A stretch of DNA of 64,000 bases, from the NCBI RefSeq assembly GCF_002224645.1, contig NZ_CP022121.1:2815001-2879000 (forward strand), in the 5' to 3' direction. Shown here one piece after another: positions 45,795 to 54,321 of the stretch. How positions within the stretch are numbered: position 1 is the first letter of the stretch; every line of letters starts with the position of its first letter. Made by a program: the position numbers and the translations under genes. A model generated the notes under the pieces. It was not told where the DNA came from and ran no database searches. It saw only the letters and a program-made list of their open reading frames with translations. Source of the DNA: Dehalobacterium formicoaceticum (GTDB lineage: Bacteria > Bacillota > Dehalobacteriia > Dehalobacteriales > Dehalobacteriaceae).

Positions 45795-45838
45795 AAAAAA
45801 AGCAGGCAAGACTTCCTAACAAGTCTTGCCTGCTTTTT
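45795..45838 (+). terminator. Terminator of the ABC transporter operon
   Basis: AAAAAAGCAGGCAAGACTT / AAGTCTTGCCTGCTTTTTG: a 15-bp perfect stem with loop CCTAAC and flanking A and T runs. Confidence 0.95.
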
Positions 45839-45854
45839 GCATACGCACTTTCGT

Positions 45855-45965
45855 ATTCAGTGAACTCGTTCAGCTAAAGCTGAACATCGGGGCTTCAGAT
45901 GGTGAATCTACCCCACCTGAGGTGAAAATAGGAGCTCCCACTTATAGAAGTGGGAGTCTTGGAAT
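45855..45965 (+). mobile_element. IS200/IS605-like noncoding remnant (PATE-type)
   Basis: A 110-nt hairpin cluster: GTTCAGC-TAAA-GCTGAAC (45868-45885), CAGATGG / CCACCTG and CTCCCACTT-ATAG-AAGTGGGAG (45935-45956). This order of small hairpins is what I associate with the right end of IS200/IS605 elements and the scaffold of TnpB omega RNAs. No tnpA or tnpB is present, so it would be a remnant or a palindrome-associated non-autonomous element. Recognition is from memory. Confidence 0.5.
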
Positions 45966-45975
45966 TTGATAAAGG

Positions 45976-47112
45976 TTAAACTTCCGGGTAAATAGAATCC
46001 GGACCATTGCTGTCAACAGGTTCATTAAACCAAATTAAGGTGACCAGATCCGTATCTCCATTGTTAGTAACGCTATGGATAAAGCCCGGGGGTACATCCA
46101 CTATCTCCATGTTTTCGCCTCTTACCTGATATTCAACAGTCTCTTCCTGGTCAGCCCTGCGAAAACTAATGATACCGGTGCCGCTCACTACTAGGAATTT
46201 TCCGCATTTGGTATTGTGCCAATGGCTTGTGCTTGTTTTTCCAGGTTTGGTAACCTCCACTCCAATTTGACTTTTTTCCGGAGTTTTTATAAATTCTGCA
46301 AAAAAGCCATGGGACTCTTCTCGCTTTTTTAAAGGATAGTTAAATTGGTTTACCGGCAAATAAGTGATATAAGTACTATAAAGTTTCTTCAAAAAAGGAT
46401 CAGAGACATCTGGCACCAGGAAATTCAGCCGATCTTTCTTAAAGGTATTTAGCATTTCAATAATTTCGCAAAGATGAAAGGTATAAACCGGCTGAATATT
46501 AAAATAGTAAAAGCCGGGCCCTTTCTTCTCGGATGAAAAGATATTTCCTTCTTTATCCTTTAGAAAATTAATAAAATCCGCCATTACATCACCAATATAG
46601 GCTAAATTAATTTCTACATAAGGATTTCCAAAATCAAGGGGCAGATCATGGGCAATGTTATGGCACAGTGTTGCCACAATGCTGTTATAATTAGGTTTGC
46701 ACCATTTACCGAAAAGTGTTGGCAGACGGCAAATCACCACCTTGGAGCCGGTCTCACTCCGATAGGAAAGAAGCAAATCCTCAGCTGCCTTTTTGCTTCT
46801 GCCGTAAGGATTATCCACAGATACCTGGGCGGTGGAGGTAAATAGCACCGGTGCTTTATTATCATTCTTTTTTAAACTTGTCAGCAAAGTCTCCGTAGAT
46901 CCAAGATTTGTTTTCATAAAAACTTCCGGGTCTTTAGAGGTATTAATACCTGCTAAATGATAGACAAAATCACAATCTCTGGTGAAAAGATCCAGTGAAG
47001 CGGGATCCGTGTCCAGATCATATTCATAAATTTCACTATAACCTTGGTTTTTTAAATTATAAACTAAATTTTTGCCGACAAAACCTTTGGCACCTGTCAC
47101 AAGAATCTTCAT
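45976..47112 (-). CDS. capF: CapF/WbjC-like sugar-nucleotide reductase with cupin domain
   Basis: 378 residues. The N-terminal short-chain dehydrogenase part has GAKGFVG for NAD(P) binding (about 7-13) and YGRSK as the catalytic Tyr-Lys pair (about 103). The C-terminal 110 residues form a cupin, with HWHNTKCGKFLVVSGTG and PPGFIHSVTNNGD metal-binding histidines. This two-domain form is CapF/WbjC/FnlB, which in N-acetyl-L-fucosamine synthesis acts after CapE and before CapG. Neither partner is in the window, so it is an orphan here. ATG preceded by GGAGGGAGATCAC. Confidence 0.88.
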   Translation of the reverse strand: MKILVTGAKGFVGKNLVYNLKNQGYSEIYEYDLDTDPASLDLFTRDCDFVYHLAGINTSKDPEVFMKTNLGSTETLLTSLKKNDNKAPVLFTSTAQVSVDNPYGRSKKAAEDLLLSYRSETGSKVVICRLPTLFGKWCKPNYNSIVATLCHNIAHDLPLDFGNPYVEINLAYIGDVMADFINFLKDKEGNIFSSEKKGPGFYYFNIQPVYTFHLCEIIEMLNTFKKDRLNFLVPDVSDPFLKKLYSTYITYLPVNQFNYPLKKREESHGFFAEFIKTPEKSQIGVEVTKPGKTSTSHWHNTKCGKFLVVSGTGIISFRRADQEETVEYQVRGENMEIVDVPPGFIHSVTNNGDTDLVTLIWFNEPVDSNGPDSIYPEV

Positions 47113-47320
47113 GTGATCTCCCTCCTGTCATTTTTCCTAAATTTGTGATACCTGTCATTCCACGTCTATTGAGGATTATTCTAAGCGTTAATCATCAAAA
47201 AAACAATACTGCCTTGCTATTTTCTCGAAAATTATTTTAGTTTATATTACAATAATGATTAGATAATGATTTAAAAAAATTTCAGTACTGCAAAATGGAT
47301 CGTATGCAAAAGTCTTATCA

Positions 47321-48210
47321 TCACAGATATTTTCCTAAAGTGACTTCATCAATCTGCCAACCTGATGAAGTATTCTTGACGATCAAGGTGATAGGTCGTC
47401 TGGCCGCTGTTCCGCTCTGCTCTTTTTCCTGACTGGTTATTTCTATGATGATGCCTTCCACTTTATAGAGTTCTTCTCCCATACGTTCTGTATATTGAAC
47501 CTCAATTCGGTCAGGCCAGGGGCTGGAAGTCAACCTGCCGGGGGCATTCTGAGGATCTTTACTCCATTTCTCAATTAAAGCGGAGGAAACAAAATCTCTA
47601 TAATTTTCTTCCATTGTTTGTCTTAAAGTGTCTTGGGGAGCCAGCAGGGATACCTTTTGCAGCTGATGGCCAAAATCTTCCACCAAGGCGAGCACTTCAC
47701 TTTCTTCAGATTCTTCTATAAACTGAAAGGTTTTAATGATTTGATTAAACTCCTGCTCCATTTTATTGAACCTATTTTTTTCTTCTGCTGAAGCATCTTC
47801 GGGAACTTGAACATCGGTAGCATGAGCCCAGCCAAAATAATATATTTCATTTTCTCCAAGATACTTCAAATTATAAGTATCTTCTCTTTCTTGCATATCT
47901 GCACGGGAGTTATTTTTTTGTCATAGACCTCTATTTTTCCCAGAATACCGGCAAATAATTCGCTGGATCGGTTTTTAATTTCCTTATCCATAAAATAAAC
48001 GGATTGGCTGTCTTCTTTGATATCCACATTTTCCGAGAACTGATTTGAAAACTCTAAGGAAAAGCCATAAGTTTCATTATAATAAAGCACACTTTTATCT
48101 GCCGGTTTGCTGCAAGATGAAAGAAAAACTGTGATGCTAATGAACACAATCATGATCAAGAGGAGCAAACTCATCCTGACACATTTTGAATCCGGATGCA
48201 TTTTGATCAT
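47321..48210 (-). pseudogene. Secreted lipoprotein of unknown function, frameshifted
   Basis: Two overlapping frames form one protein of about 296 residues. The first part (48210-47866) has a signal with lipobox LSSC (about residue 32) and YYNETYGFSLEFSNQF, typical of lipoproteins with a PsbP-like fold. The second (47896-47321) continues MQEREDTYNLKYLGENEIYYFGWAHATDVQ and a C-terminal NTF2-like domain ending IVKNTSSGWQIDEV. The break is at a run of seven T on the plus strand (47932-47938); eight would join the frames through DKKNNSRADMQERED. No function is known. Confidence 0.75.
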
Positions 48211-48229
48211 TTGCTATCACCAACCTTTT

Positions 48230-48682
48230 TCAAATCAAGCGTGCAATAATTTCATTGACTTTCCTGCCATCAAACTGACCTTGATAATTTTGCTTCAGTT
48301 CTTTCATAATCCCTCCGATCACCTGTTTCCCTTGTTGCGGTGACTTTTCAAGAAAATTTTTAACAAACTGTTCTAAAAATTCATCAGAAAGTTGTGCAGG
48401 AAGATAATCCTCTAAAATTTTCAACTCTTGGGCCGCAATGGCTGCTTGCTCAGTTTTTCCTTTGGTTTCGCAAATCTGGTGCGCTTCTTCCGCTCCTTTA
48501 ATAAACTTCTTGATCACCCCAATGGTTTCCTCATCTGTGATTTCTTCTAACGGTCGGTTCCCGTTATTCTTGCCAAGCATAGCTGTCTCAGCATATAAAG
48601 TGGATAAAAGATTCTTCTTAACTTGATGACCTGATTTTCGAGCAGCCAAAAGGTCATCCTTAATCTTCATCAGAATTGTCAT
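48230..48682 (-). CDS. yqeY: GatB/YqeY domain protein
   Basis: 150 residues, standard for YqeY. Mostly helical: MKIKDDLLAARKSGHQVKKNLLSTLYAE at the start and the tail domain LPAQLSDEFLEQFVKNFL...GGIMKELKQNYQGQFDGRKVNEIIAR, related to the tail of GatB that contacts tRNA. Its own role is unclear; in other bacteria it lies near rpsU or dnaG. ATG after AAAGGAG. Downstream is the frameshifted lipoprotein gene. Confidence 0.93.
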   Translation of the reverse strand: MTILMKIKDDLLAARKSGHQVKKNLLSTLYAETAMLGKNNGNRPLEEITDEETIGVIKKFIKGAEEAHQICETKGKTEQAAIAAQELKILEDYLPAQLSDEFLEQFVKNFLEKSPQQGKQVIGGIMKELKQNYQGQFDGRKVNEIIARLI

Positions 48683-48708
48683 TTTTTAAACTCCTTTCTC
48701 ATAATTGC

Positions 48709-48728
48709 GTAAGCCAAGTTTTCTTTAT
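48709..48728 (+). repeat. 20-nt direct repeat, copy 1
   Basis: GTAAGCCAAGTTTTCTTTAT occurs here and again at 57128-57147 in the same orientation, preceded in both by TG and a pyrimidine. Here it lies in the gap upstream of yqeY. Confidence 0.8.
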
Positions 48729-48822
48729 AGTTTACACATTGCCTGTCGATACTAAACATTATTATTTCACTTTTATTTTACTGAGGCAAGTCTTTTTCTC
48801 AATAAAAAAGCAATTACTGAAA

Positions 48823-48875
48823 ATAAAAACTCCGACTGATCCTGTGATTATTGGTGACAGAACCAGTCGGAGTAA
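48823..48875 (-). terminator. Terminator of the 64-residue gene
   Basis: Minus strand ACTCCGACTG / CAGTCGGAGT with an inner CTGT / ACAG stem, then TTTTTATTTT. 18 nt after the stop. Confidence 0.88.
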
Positions 48876-48892
48876 GAAAAATTATTTAATTT

Positions 48893-49087
48893 TTAGCATT
48901 TCCAACTTTCATAATGCTCATCATTAGGTTCACCATTCTGGATTTCGCATTCTTGATCTTTAACCCGCACTTTCACTTCAAACCGCTCATTGTAAATGCG
49001 GATTTTTTTCTTACATCCATCATCTGATTGTCTGACTCTGACCTTTAACTTGTCATCACAATGCCTTTCCCGTCTACGTTTGGACAT
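48893..49087 (-). CDS. Small charged protein of unknown function
   Basis: 64 residues, rich in Arg, Lys, Glu and Cys (MSKRRRERHCDDKLKVRVRQ; C-terminal Trp-Lys-Cys). No membrane segment. The ATG is preceded by GGAGGGATCTGC and a good terminator follows, so it is likely a real gene. Its N-terminus resembles that of the other small protein at 20830-20997 (MSKRR). I do not recognise a family. Confidence 0.65.
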   Translation of the reverse strand: MSKRRRERHCDDKLKVRVRQSDDGCKKKIRIYNERFEVKVRVKDQECEIQNGEPNDEHYESWKC

Positions 49088-49197
49088 GCAGATCCCTCCA
49101 CTATTTCGCTGATATCATATATTATTACGAAATAGTGTTTTGGTTAATGAAAAATCATAATTTATTGAATATATCCCTGCTCATATCTCTGCCATCA

Positions 49198-49515
49198 TCA
49201 GGAAATGAGATCTTCATACTTCTCAGTCCATTGACCTAAACATACCCGACCTATCAGAATATCTTGCTTTAAATAGCAGACATCACTCCAGGATGTACCA
49301 TAGTTGACTTGCACGAAAGATGGATAATCCCCCACAATCTTTCCCTGGCGTACCTCACTCCACTTTTTCTCAGAGACCTTCTCTTTTACCTGCACTTGAT
49401 CTCCGGGAGTGAATTTCATTTCTTTTAAATCGGAATAAAACTTGGCACCTTTGGCTTCATATTTCTTCCGCATCTCCATAGTCGATAATTCTGGTCTTTT
49501 TTCTTGATTTCCCAT
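49198..49515 (-). CDS. Hypothetical protein, 105 residues
   Basis: Soluble and charged. The middle part, FTPGDQVQVKEKVSEKKWSEVRQGKIVGDYPSFVQVNYG, has the look of a small SH3-like beta barrel. The ATG has AAAGGAG 6 nt upstream. Flanked by 110 nt and 262 nt of noncoding sequence, so apparently monocistronic. Function unknown. Confidence 0.7.
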   Translation of the reverse strand: MGNQEKRPELSTMEMRKKYEAKGAKFYSDLKEMKFTPGDQVQVKEKVSEKKWSEVRQGKIVGDYPSFVQVNYGTSWSDVCYLKQDILIGRVCLGQWTEKYEDLIS

Positions 49516-49699
49516 GAAATTCTCCTTTCCAGAAATTTTGTTTTCTCAATTACATCAAAAGATATATTAATACTCTGAATTAACCTAATTGCGACATAAT
49601 TGTTTCTTATACAAATATTATTATATCATAATTAGCAAATTTGTGCAAATTGTTATCATTACGACTTAGCAGAGTCCTTAATTGCACTTATCCTTTCAA

Positions 49700-49730
49700 C
49701 CAATAAAAATTTATACTTTCCGAAAGTACA
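49700..49730. repeat. Post-terminator palindromic element, copy B
   Basis: CCAATAAAAATTTATACTTT followed by CCGAAAGTACA. Best palindrome of the three: GTACTTTC-G-GAAAGTATAA on the minus strand, directly after the terminator of the DUF1015 gene. Confidence 0.7.
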
Positions 49731-49735
49731 ACAAA

Positions 49736-49767
49736 AAGAGAAGTATCCCTGAGGGAACTTCTCTTTA
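49736..49767 (-). terminator. Terminator of the DUF1015 gene
   Basis: Minus strand AAAGAGAAGTTCCCT / AGGGATACTTCTCTTTTTG, 11 nt after the stop. Confidence 0.88.
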
Positions 49768-49777
49768 TTAAAGCAAT

Positions 49778-51025
49778 TCAAGATAATTCATGGATAAAAA
49801 ACCCGCTTCTTAATTTAGGTTCAAACCAGGTTGATTTTGGCGGCATCATCTGCCCGGAATCAGCCACGGACATTAAATCTTCAATGGTTGTAGGGAACAT
49901 GGAAAAAGCTACCTTCATATCTTCCTGAACCCGCCGTTCTAATTCTTCCAGGCCTCGAATCCCTCCCACAAAATCAATTCTTTCGTCGGTACGGGGATCT
50001 TCAATTCCTAAAATCGGGTATAAGAGATTATTCTGTAAAATTGAAATATCAAGACTTGCCACCGGATCTTTTTCCGGGTAAGATCCCTCTTTGGCCTTTA
50101 TTGAGTACCAGGTACCATCCAGATACATACCAAAGTTCTTTTTTTCCTGGGGAGAAAAAGGTCCTTGTTCCCGGGGTATTTCAATGATGAATTTGTCTTC
50201 GATTTTTTGCAAAAATTCAGCACTGGTGTTGCCGTTCAAATCCTTGATAACTCGATTATAATCCATGATATGTAACTGATCATGGGGGAAAAGCACAGAA
50301 AGAAAGAAATTAAATTCTTCATTGCCTGTATAATCTTTAGATGATGCTCTCCGTTTTAAACCTACCTTTACAGCCGAAGCACAACGATGATGTCCATCAG
50401 CGATATATAGGGTATCTACCTGAGCGAAGGCATTTTTTAGTTGTTCCATGACTTCCACAGAGTCAATAATCCAAACTCTATGGCGCACCTCATCATCAAA
50501 TTCAATATCATATACTGGTTCCTGATGTTTCATACACTGATTAACAAGGTCGTTGACTTCCTGTTTCCCATGGTATGTGAGAAAAATAGGCCCCGTATTG
50601 GCATTGCAATAATCCACATGATTAATTCGATCTTCTTCCTTACTCGGTCGCGTGTGTTCATGTTTTTTAATGACCTGATTCAAATAATCATCAATGGAGG
50701 TACACACTACCAGACCCACCTGAGAACGCCCGTTCATAACTAATTCATAGATATAAAAATGATTTTCCTGATCTTGAATCAACGTTCCTGACCGGATCAT
50801 TGCTTGCAGATTGTCTCGGGCTTTTTCGTACACCTTCTGATCATAAGGATTGATGGAAGGGTCCAGATCAATTTCTGCCTTGTCCACATGCAGAAAAGAA
50901 TAGGGATTGTCTTTAACCAATAATCGAGCTTCCTGACTATCCATTACATCATAGGGCAGAGCGGCCACCTTATTGGCCAGCTGAGGAACAGGACGAATCC
51001 CTTTAAAAGGTTTAATGATTGCCAA
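49778..51025 (-). CDS. DUF1015 family protein
   Basis: 415 residues from TTG at 51025, 6 nt after AAAGGAGAAG; a GTG at 51043 includes the RBS and is unlikely. It begins IIKPFKGIRPVP and has LPYDVMDSQEA, the DUF1015 opening, HEHTRPSKEEDR and TLYIADGHHRCASA in the middle, and the usual C-terminal segment. The histidine- and aspartate-rich loops suggest a ParB/sulfiredoxin-like nucleotide-binding fold and perhaps kinase activity on free serine, shown for an archaeal relative (SerK), but the bacterial function is unproven. The TerC gene lies 52 nt upstream in the same direction. Confidence 0.88.
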   Translation of the reverse strand: MAIIKPFKGIRPVPQLANKVAALPYDVMDSQEARLLVKDNPYSFLHVDKAEIDLDPSINPYDQKVYEKARDNLQAMIRSGTLIQDQENHFYIYELVMNGRSQVGLVVCTSIDDYLNQVIKKHEHTRPSKEEDRINHVDYCNANTGPIFLTYHGKQEVNDLVNQCMKHQEPVYDIEFDDEVRHRVWIIDSVEVMEQLKNAFAQVDTLYIADGHHRCASAVKVGLKRRASSKDYTGNEEFNFFLSVLFPHDQLHIMDYNRVIKDLNGNTSAEFLQKIEDKFIIEIPREQGPFSPQEKKNFGMYLDGTWYSIKAKEGSYPEKDPVASLDISILQNNLLYPILGIEDPRTDERIDFVGGIRGLEELERRVQEDMKVAFSMFPTTIEDLMSVADSGQMMPPKSTWFEPKLRSGFFIHELS

Positions 51026-51077
51026 GGTTTCTTCTCCTTTCACACGGAAGTATTCAAATGGAAAGATACAATTAGGT

Positions 51078-51812
51078 TTATTCTGCGCTCAAACCACCGG
51101 TTTTATATTTTTTTTTGGCTTTGCTCACTGTATAGAATCCATAGGCTAATACCGCTGCCGCTAAAGCCCAGGGAATGATATTACCCATAAGCTCTCCAGT
51201 ATAAAGAGTGAGATGTAAAGCTTTGTCATGGAAGATCATGGCAAAGGCGGTATGAGCAAGGACAGCGGCACCGATATAAATGATAATAGGATATTTCCCC
51301 ATTAAGGTAGCAAGCCAGGTTGCACCATAGACTAAAATAGGAACGGAAAGAAGCAAGCCAAACACCACTAATCCAACACTTCCATGGGCCGCTCCGGCAA
51401 CACCCATGACATTGTCAAAAGCCATGCTCAGGTCAGCGATAACAATTGTTCCGATGGCCGGCCAGAAGCTGTCACAGGATTTAACATTTTCATCACAAGA
51501 GTCACCATCATCGTGTTTCATCAGTTTAATAGTAATTCCGACTAAAATCAAGCCCCCAATGGCACTTAAATAAGGTACTGTCAAAAGATAGGTCGCAAAA
51601 ATCGTAAAGATAACACGTAAAACAATCGCCCCGGCCGCCCCGTATATTGCCGCTTTCTTCTGTAAATCATGAGGCAAATTTCTGATCGCCAATCCAATCA
51701 CGGCAGCATTGTCCCCGCTTAAGACCAGGTCAATAATAGTGATTGCTAAAATAGCTGTAAACATCTTCCATAACCAGGCTGGGTCCGTCAAATTCATTAA
51801 CAAACTTTCCAA
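51078..51812 (-). CDS. TerC-family membrane protein, likely manganese exporter
   Basis: 244 residues, seven predicted membrane segments. Acidic membrane motifs of the TerC family are present: IDLVLSGDNAAVIGLAIR (about 25-42) and IADLSMAFDNVMGVAG (about 126-141). It is close to the YjbE branch. A yybP-ykoY manganese riboswitch just upstream points to Mn2+ efflux, in line with B. subtilis TerC proteins MeeF/MeeY that deliver or export Mn2+. Cytoplasmic loop with a Cys pair (CDENVKSC). TTG start with GGAGGAG upstream. Confidence 0.92.
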   Translation of the reverse strand: MESLLMNLTDPAWLWKMFTAILAITIIDLVLSGDNAAVIGLAIRNLPHDLQKKAAIYGAAGAIVLRVIFTIFATYLLTVPYLSAIGGLILVGITIKLMKHDDGDSCDENVKSCDSFWPAIGTIVIADLSMAFDNVMGVAGAAHGSVGLVVFGLLLSVPILVYGATWLATLMGKYPIIIYIGAAVLAHTAFAMIFHDKALHLTLYTGELMGNIIPWALAAAVLAYGFYTVSKAKKKYKTGGLSAE

Positions 51813-51872
51813 TTAAAACTCTCCTCCTTATTTTTTGATATTTAGTGGATTTTACCTTAAAAGGTCAAAAAA

Positions 51873-52017
51873 CCAAAAAAGTGAGTCCCTAAACAGAATA
51901 AATTCATTCCGTAAAGGTCTCACCTATTTGATCATCAAATTGTAAAGCCAGGCAAATCTTTGCCGGTTGTTGACTTCACTCACAGTTTTCACTGCAGGTT
52001 ACTCCCCTTCAAAGAGC
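51873..52017 (-). promoter_or_regulatory. yybP-ykoY manganese riboswitch
   Basis: On the minus strand AAGGGGAGTAACC (52015-51998 region) and GTGAGACCTTTACGG (51927-51911) are the two conserved parts of the yybP-ykoY aptamer, with the variable hairpin between. The second part also pairs into a terminator GTGAG...CTCACTTTTTT ending near 51875. Mn2+ binding should prevent termination and turn on the TerC gene. Established family behaviour; sequence match by eye. Confidence 0.9.
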
Positions 52018-52023
52018 AACAAA

Positions 52024-52052
52024 ATTATACCAATTCCCTGATAAACTGTCAA
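52024..52052 (-). promoter_or_regulatory. Consensus sigma-A promoter of the riboswitch transcript
   Basis: Minus strand TTGACA (52052-52047), exactly 17 nt, TATAAT (52029-52024). Perfect consensus in both boxes, so off-state control must come from the riboswitch. Confidence 0.92.
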
Positions 52053-52081
52053 TGTATGATTTTGTCCAAAATTGGTCTCCA

Positions 52082-52846
52082 TTATAAAGCAACTTGCCTG
52101 AAGACCTCAGCAATATTTCCACAAACTGTCAATCCGGCTTTGGTATCAAAAGGCGTCGCTGTTTTATTGACTAGAACCAGTTTCCTGCCTCGGTAATAGG
52201 ATACCAAGCCTGCCGCTGGGTACACGGTGAGAGATGTTCCTCCCACAATAAAAACATCTGCCTGGGAAATAGCTGAAATGGATTTTTCTAAAATAGCGGA
52301 ATCAAGGCTTTCTTCGTATAAAACCACATCAGGCTTGACAATGCCTCCGCAAGATGAGCAAATCGGTATTCCCTGGGAAGCAACCACAAAGTCCAAATCA
52401 AATGGTTGATGGCAGCGCATACAATAATTTTTATGGATAGATCCATGCAGCTCCAGCACATTAATACTCCCTGCCAACTGGTGGAGTCCATCAATGTTTT
52501 GGGTGATGACAGCCTTTAGTTTTCCTTCTTGTTCCCATTTTGCCAAAGCTAAATGGGCATCATTAGGTTTTGCATCCACATACACCATTTTGCTTCTGTA
52601 GAAATTAAAAAATTCCTGGGTATGATTGATAAAAAATGTGTGTGATAATATTTCTTCAGGAGAAATAGTCATACCGGATTTTTTCTGAAAAAGGCCGTTG
52701 GAACTTCGAAAATCAGGAATATTGCTTGCAGTTGATACTCCGGCTCCTCCAAAGAAAACAATATTATGACTTTGGTCAATCATCTCTTTTAAAACCTTGG
52801 TCTGTTCTTTGAGATTGTCCTGTATTTTCCCCTTTTCTTTAATCAT
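52082..52846 (-). CDS. NAD-dependent protein deacylase (sirtuin)
   Basis: 254 residues from ATG at 52846 (GAGG 6 nt upstream). Sir2 motifs in order: FFGGAGVSTASNIPDFRSS (NAD binding), TQNIDGLHQLAGS, ELHGS with the catalytic His, a zinc finger CMRCHQPF...CSSCGG, and VGGTSLTVYPAAGL. It removes acyl groups from lysine with NAD. The DFRSS and the adjacent acyl pocket are of class U/III-like type. It lies upstream of the Mn riboswitch; no shared promoter is evident. Confidence 0.95.
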   Translation of the reverse strand: MIKEKGKIQDNLKEQTKVLKEMIDQSHNIVFFGGAGVSTASNIPDFRSSNGLFQKKSGMTISPEEILSHTFFINHTQEFFNFYRSKMVYVDAKPNDAHLALAKWEQEGKLKAVITQNIDGLHQLAGSINVLELHGSIHKNYCMRCHQPFDLDFVVASQGIPICSSCGGIVKPDVVLYEESLDSAILEKSISAISQADVFIVGGTSLTVYPAAGLVSYYRGRKLVLVNKTATPFDTKAGLTVCGNIAEVFRQVAL

Positions 52847-52951
52847 TAACACCTCACCATCACTTCGTTAAGTTTTTGATCCGTTATGTACGTGAAAATG
52901 AAAATAAACTTGACACCCGGAAACTGAGGATATTGAGGATCTTATACGACC

Positions 52952-53620
52952 TTATTTATTTCCATAATAATAATAATGATGCTTTTTGATATCGCTTTTA
53001 CAAATCAATGTTCCTAAAATCTTTGCCCCTACCTTTTCCAAGGCTTTCTTGGCCATTTTAGCATCATCTTTTTTTGTTTCATTCAAAGCAATAATGAGCA
53101 CAACCCCATCCACCGTTCGACAAAGAACAGAAGCATCTGCAATAGAAAGAACAGGTGGGGAATCAATCAGAATAATATCATATTTTTCTCTTGCCTCAGT
53201 AATCATGCGGTCAAAGGTTTGAGTGGCCAGAATTTCCGCCGGATTTGGTGGTTGAGGGCCTGAGGTGATAATATCTAAATTATCAAATTCTTCAATTTTC
53301 TGCACAACATCAATCAAGTTCAGTTTTTCTACCAATAAGTTGACCAAGCCGGGCATTTGAGCCAGATTAAACATTTTATGCAGGCTGGATTTTCTTAAAT
53401 CACAGTCAACCAACAAGACCTTTTTTCCAGAGGTGGCAAAGGTGATGGCCGTATTGGCGATGGAGGTGGTTTTTCCCTCATTTGTCATCGAACTGGTGAA
53501 CATAATCACCTTGTCCACCTGATCAACATTCATATAGTTCAAGTTTGTGCGGAATATTTTGTATCTTTCTGCTACGGCAGAATGAGGATCATTCAATGCT
53601 ATCAGATTCGTACTTCTCAT
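52952..53620 (-). CDS. cpsD: Bacterial tyrosine kinase, CpsD/CapB family
   Basis: 222 residues. BY-kinase ATPase: Walker A SSMTNEGKTTS (about 43), Walker A' VLLVDCDLRKSS (about 68), Walker B IILIDSPP (about 152), and a C-terminal tyrosine cluster HHYYYYGNK for autophosphorylation. It needs the membrane activator CpsC, whose stop overlaps its start by one base (TAATG). In firmicutes the pair sets polysaccharide length and export. The polymerase and transferases are missing here. Confidence 0.93.
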   Translation of the reverse strand: MRSTNLIALNDPHSAVAERYKIFRTNLNYMNVDQVDKVIMFTSSMTNEGKTTSIANTAITFATSGKKVLLVDCDLRKSSLHKMFNLAQMPGLVNLLVEKLNLIDVVQKIEEFDNLDIITSGPQPPNPAEILATQTFDRMITEAREKYDIILIDSPPVLSIADASVLCRTVDGVVLIIALNETKKDDAKMAKKALEKVGAKILGTLICKSDIKKHHYYYYGNK

Positions 53621-54321
53621 TAGTTTTCTCCCTTAAATTTTGGAATAACACCTAAGGACGGTAAACCCAATTCTCTTTCGATCTCTTCTTCCTTTTGGAA
53701 AGTGTTACTTAAGATCATACTCAAAAAGATGATCCCGATGGCCGTCATAAAACCTAATAAACCGGCAATAGCGGTATTCTGCAGGATGTTTGGACTAGAG
53801 TTGGTCTTGGGCAGCACAGCTTGATCCACAATTTGGACATTCTTAACCCCAACCACATCCTCTGCCTTTTCCTTTAATACCTCGGAGTATTTATTGACGA
53901 TTTTCATCGCCAAATCCGGATCCGGATCCATAAAGGAGATGCGCATAAAACGAGAATCATTTACGGTATCAATTCTAATGAATTTGCTCAGCTTATCTGT
54001 TTCGGTAGTGATGGCCAATTCTTTTTTGACTCGTTCGGAAACAAGCCTGGTGTTAACCAATTCTCGATAATCTGCAATCAACTTATTATCCATGGAGAGT
54101 TCCTCCATGCTGATACCAAGGGTATTTGTTGCGTCTCTGCCAATAAAGATGGTGGATTGGGCTGTATAAAGATGCGTTACCTTCTCCTTTGTAATATAGA
54201 AAGTCACCCCGGCTGCTACTACCGTTAAGATTAAAACAACCCACCATTTCTTAATGATATGTTCAAACAGTTCCAGCAAATTTATTTCACCGTATTCTTC
54301 GTTATACTCATTTACTTCCAT
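53620..54321 (-). CDS. cpsC: Polysaccharide co-polymerase / kinase activator CpsC (Wzz family)
   Basis: 233 residues with two membrane helices (about 27-46 and 185-205) flanking an extracytoplasmic Wzz domain: TAQSTIFIGRDATN and PDLAMKIVNKYSEVLKEKA. The short cytoplasmic C-tail (EEEIERELGLPSLGVIPKFKGEN) is where CapA-type proteins activate the partner kinase. It overlaps cpsB by 10 nt and touches cpsD by one base, so the three are translationally coupled. Confidence 0.93.
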   Translation of the reverse strand: MEVNEYNEEYGEINLLELFEHIIKKWWVVLILTVVAAGVTFYITKEKVTHLYTAQSTIFIGRDATNTLGISMEELSMDNKLIADYRELVNTRLVSERVKKELAITTETDKLSKFIRIDTVNDSRFMRISFMDPDPDLAMKIVNKYSEVLKEKAEDVVGVKNVQIVDQAVLPKTNSSPNILQNTAIAGLLGFMTAIGIIFLSMILSNTFQKEEEIERELGLPSLGVIPKFKGEN

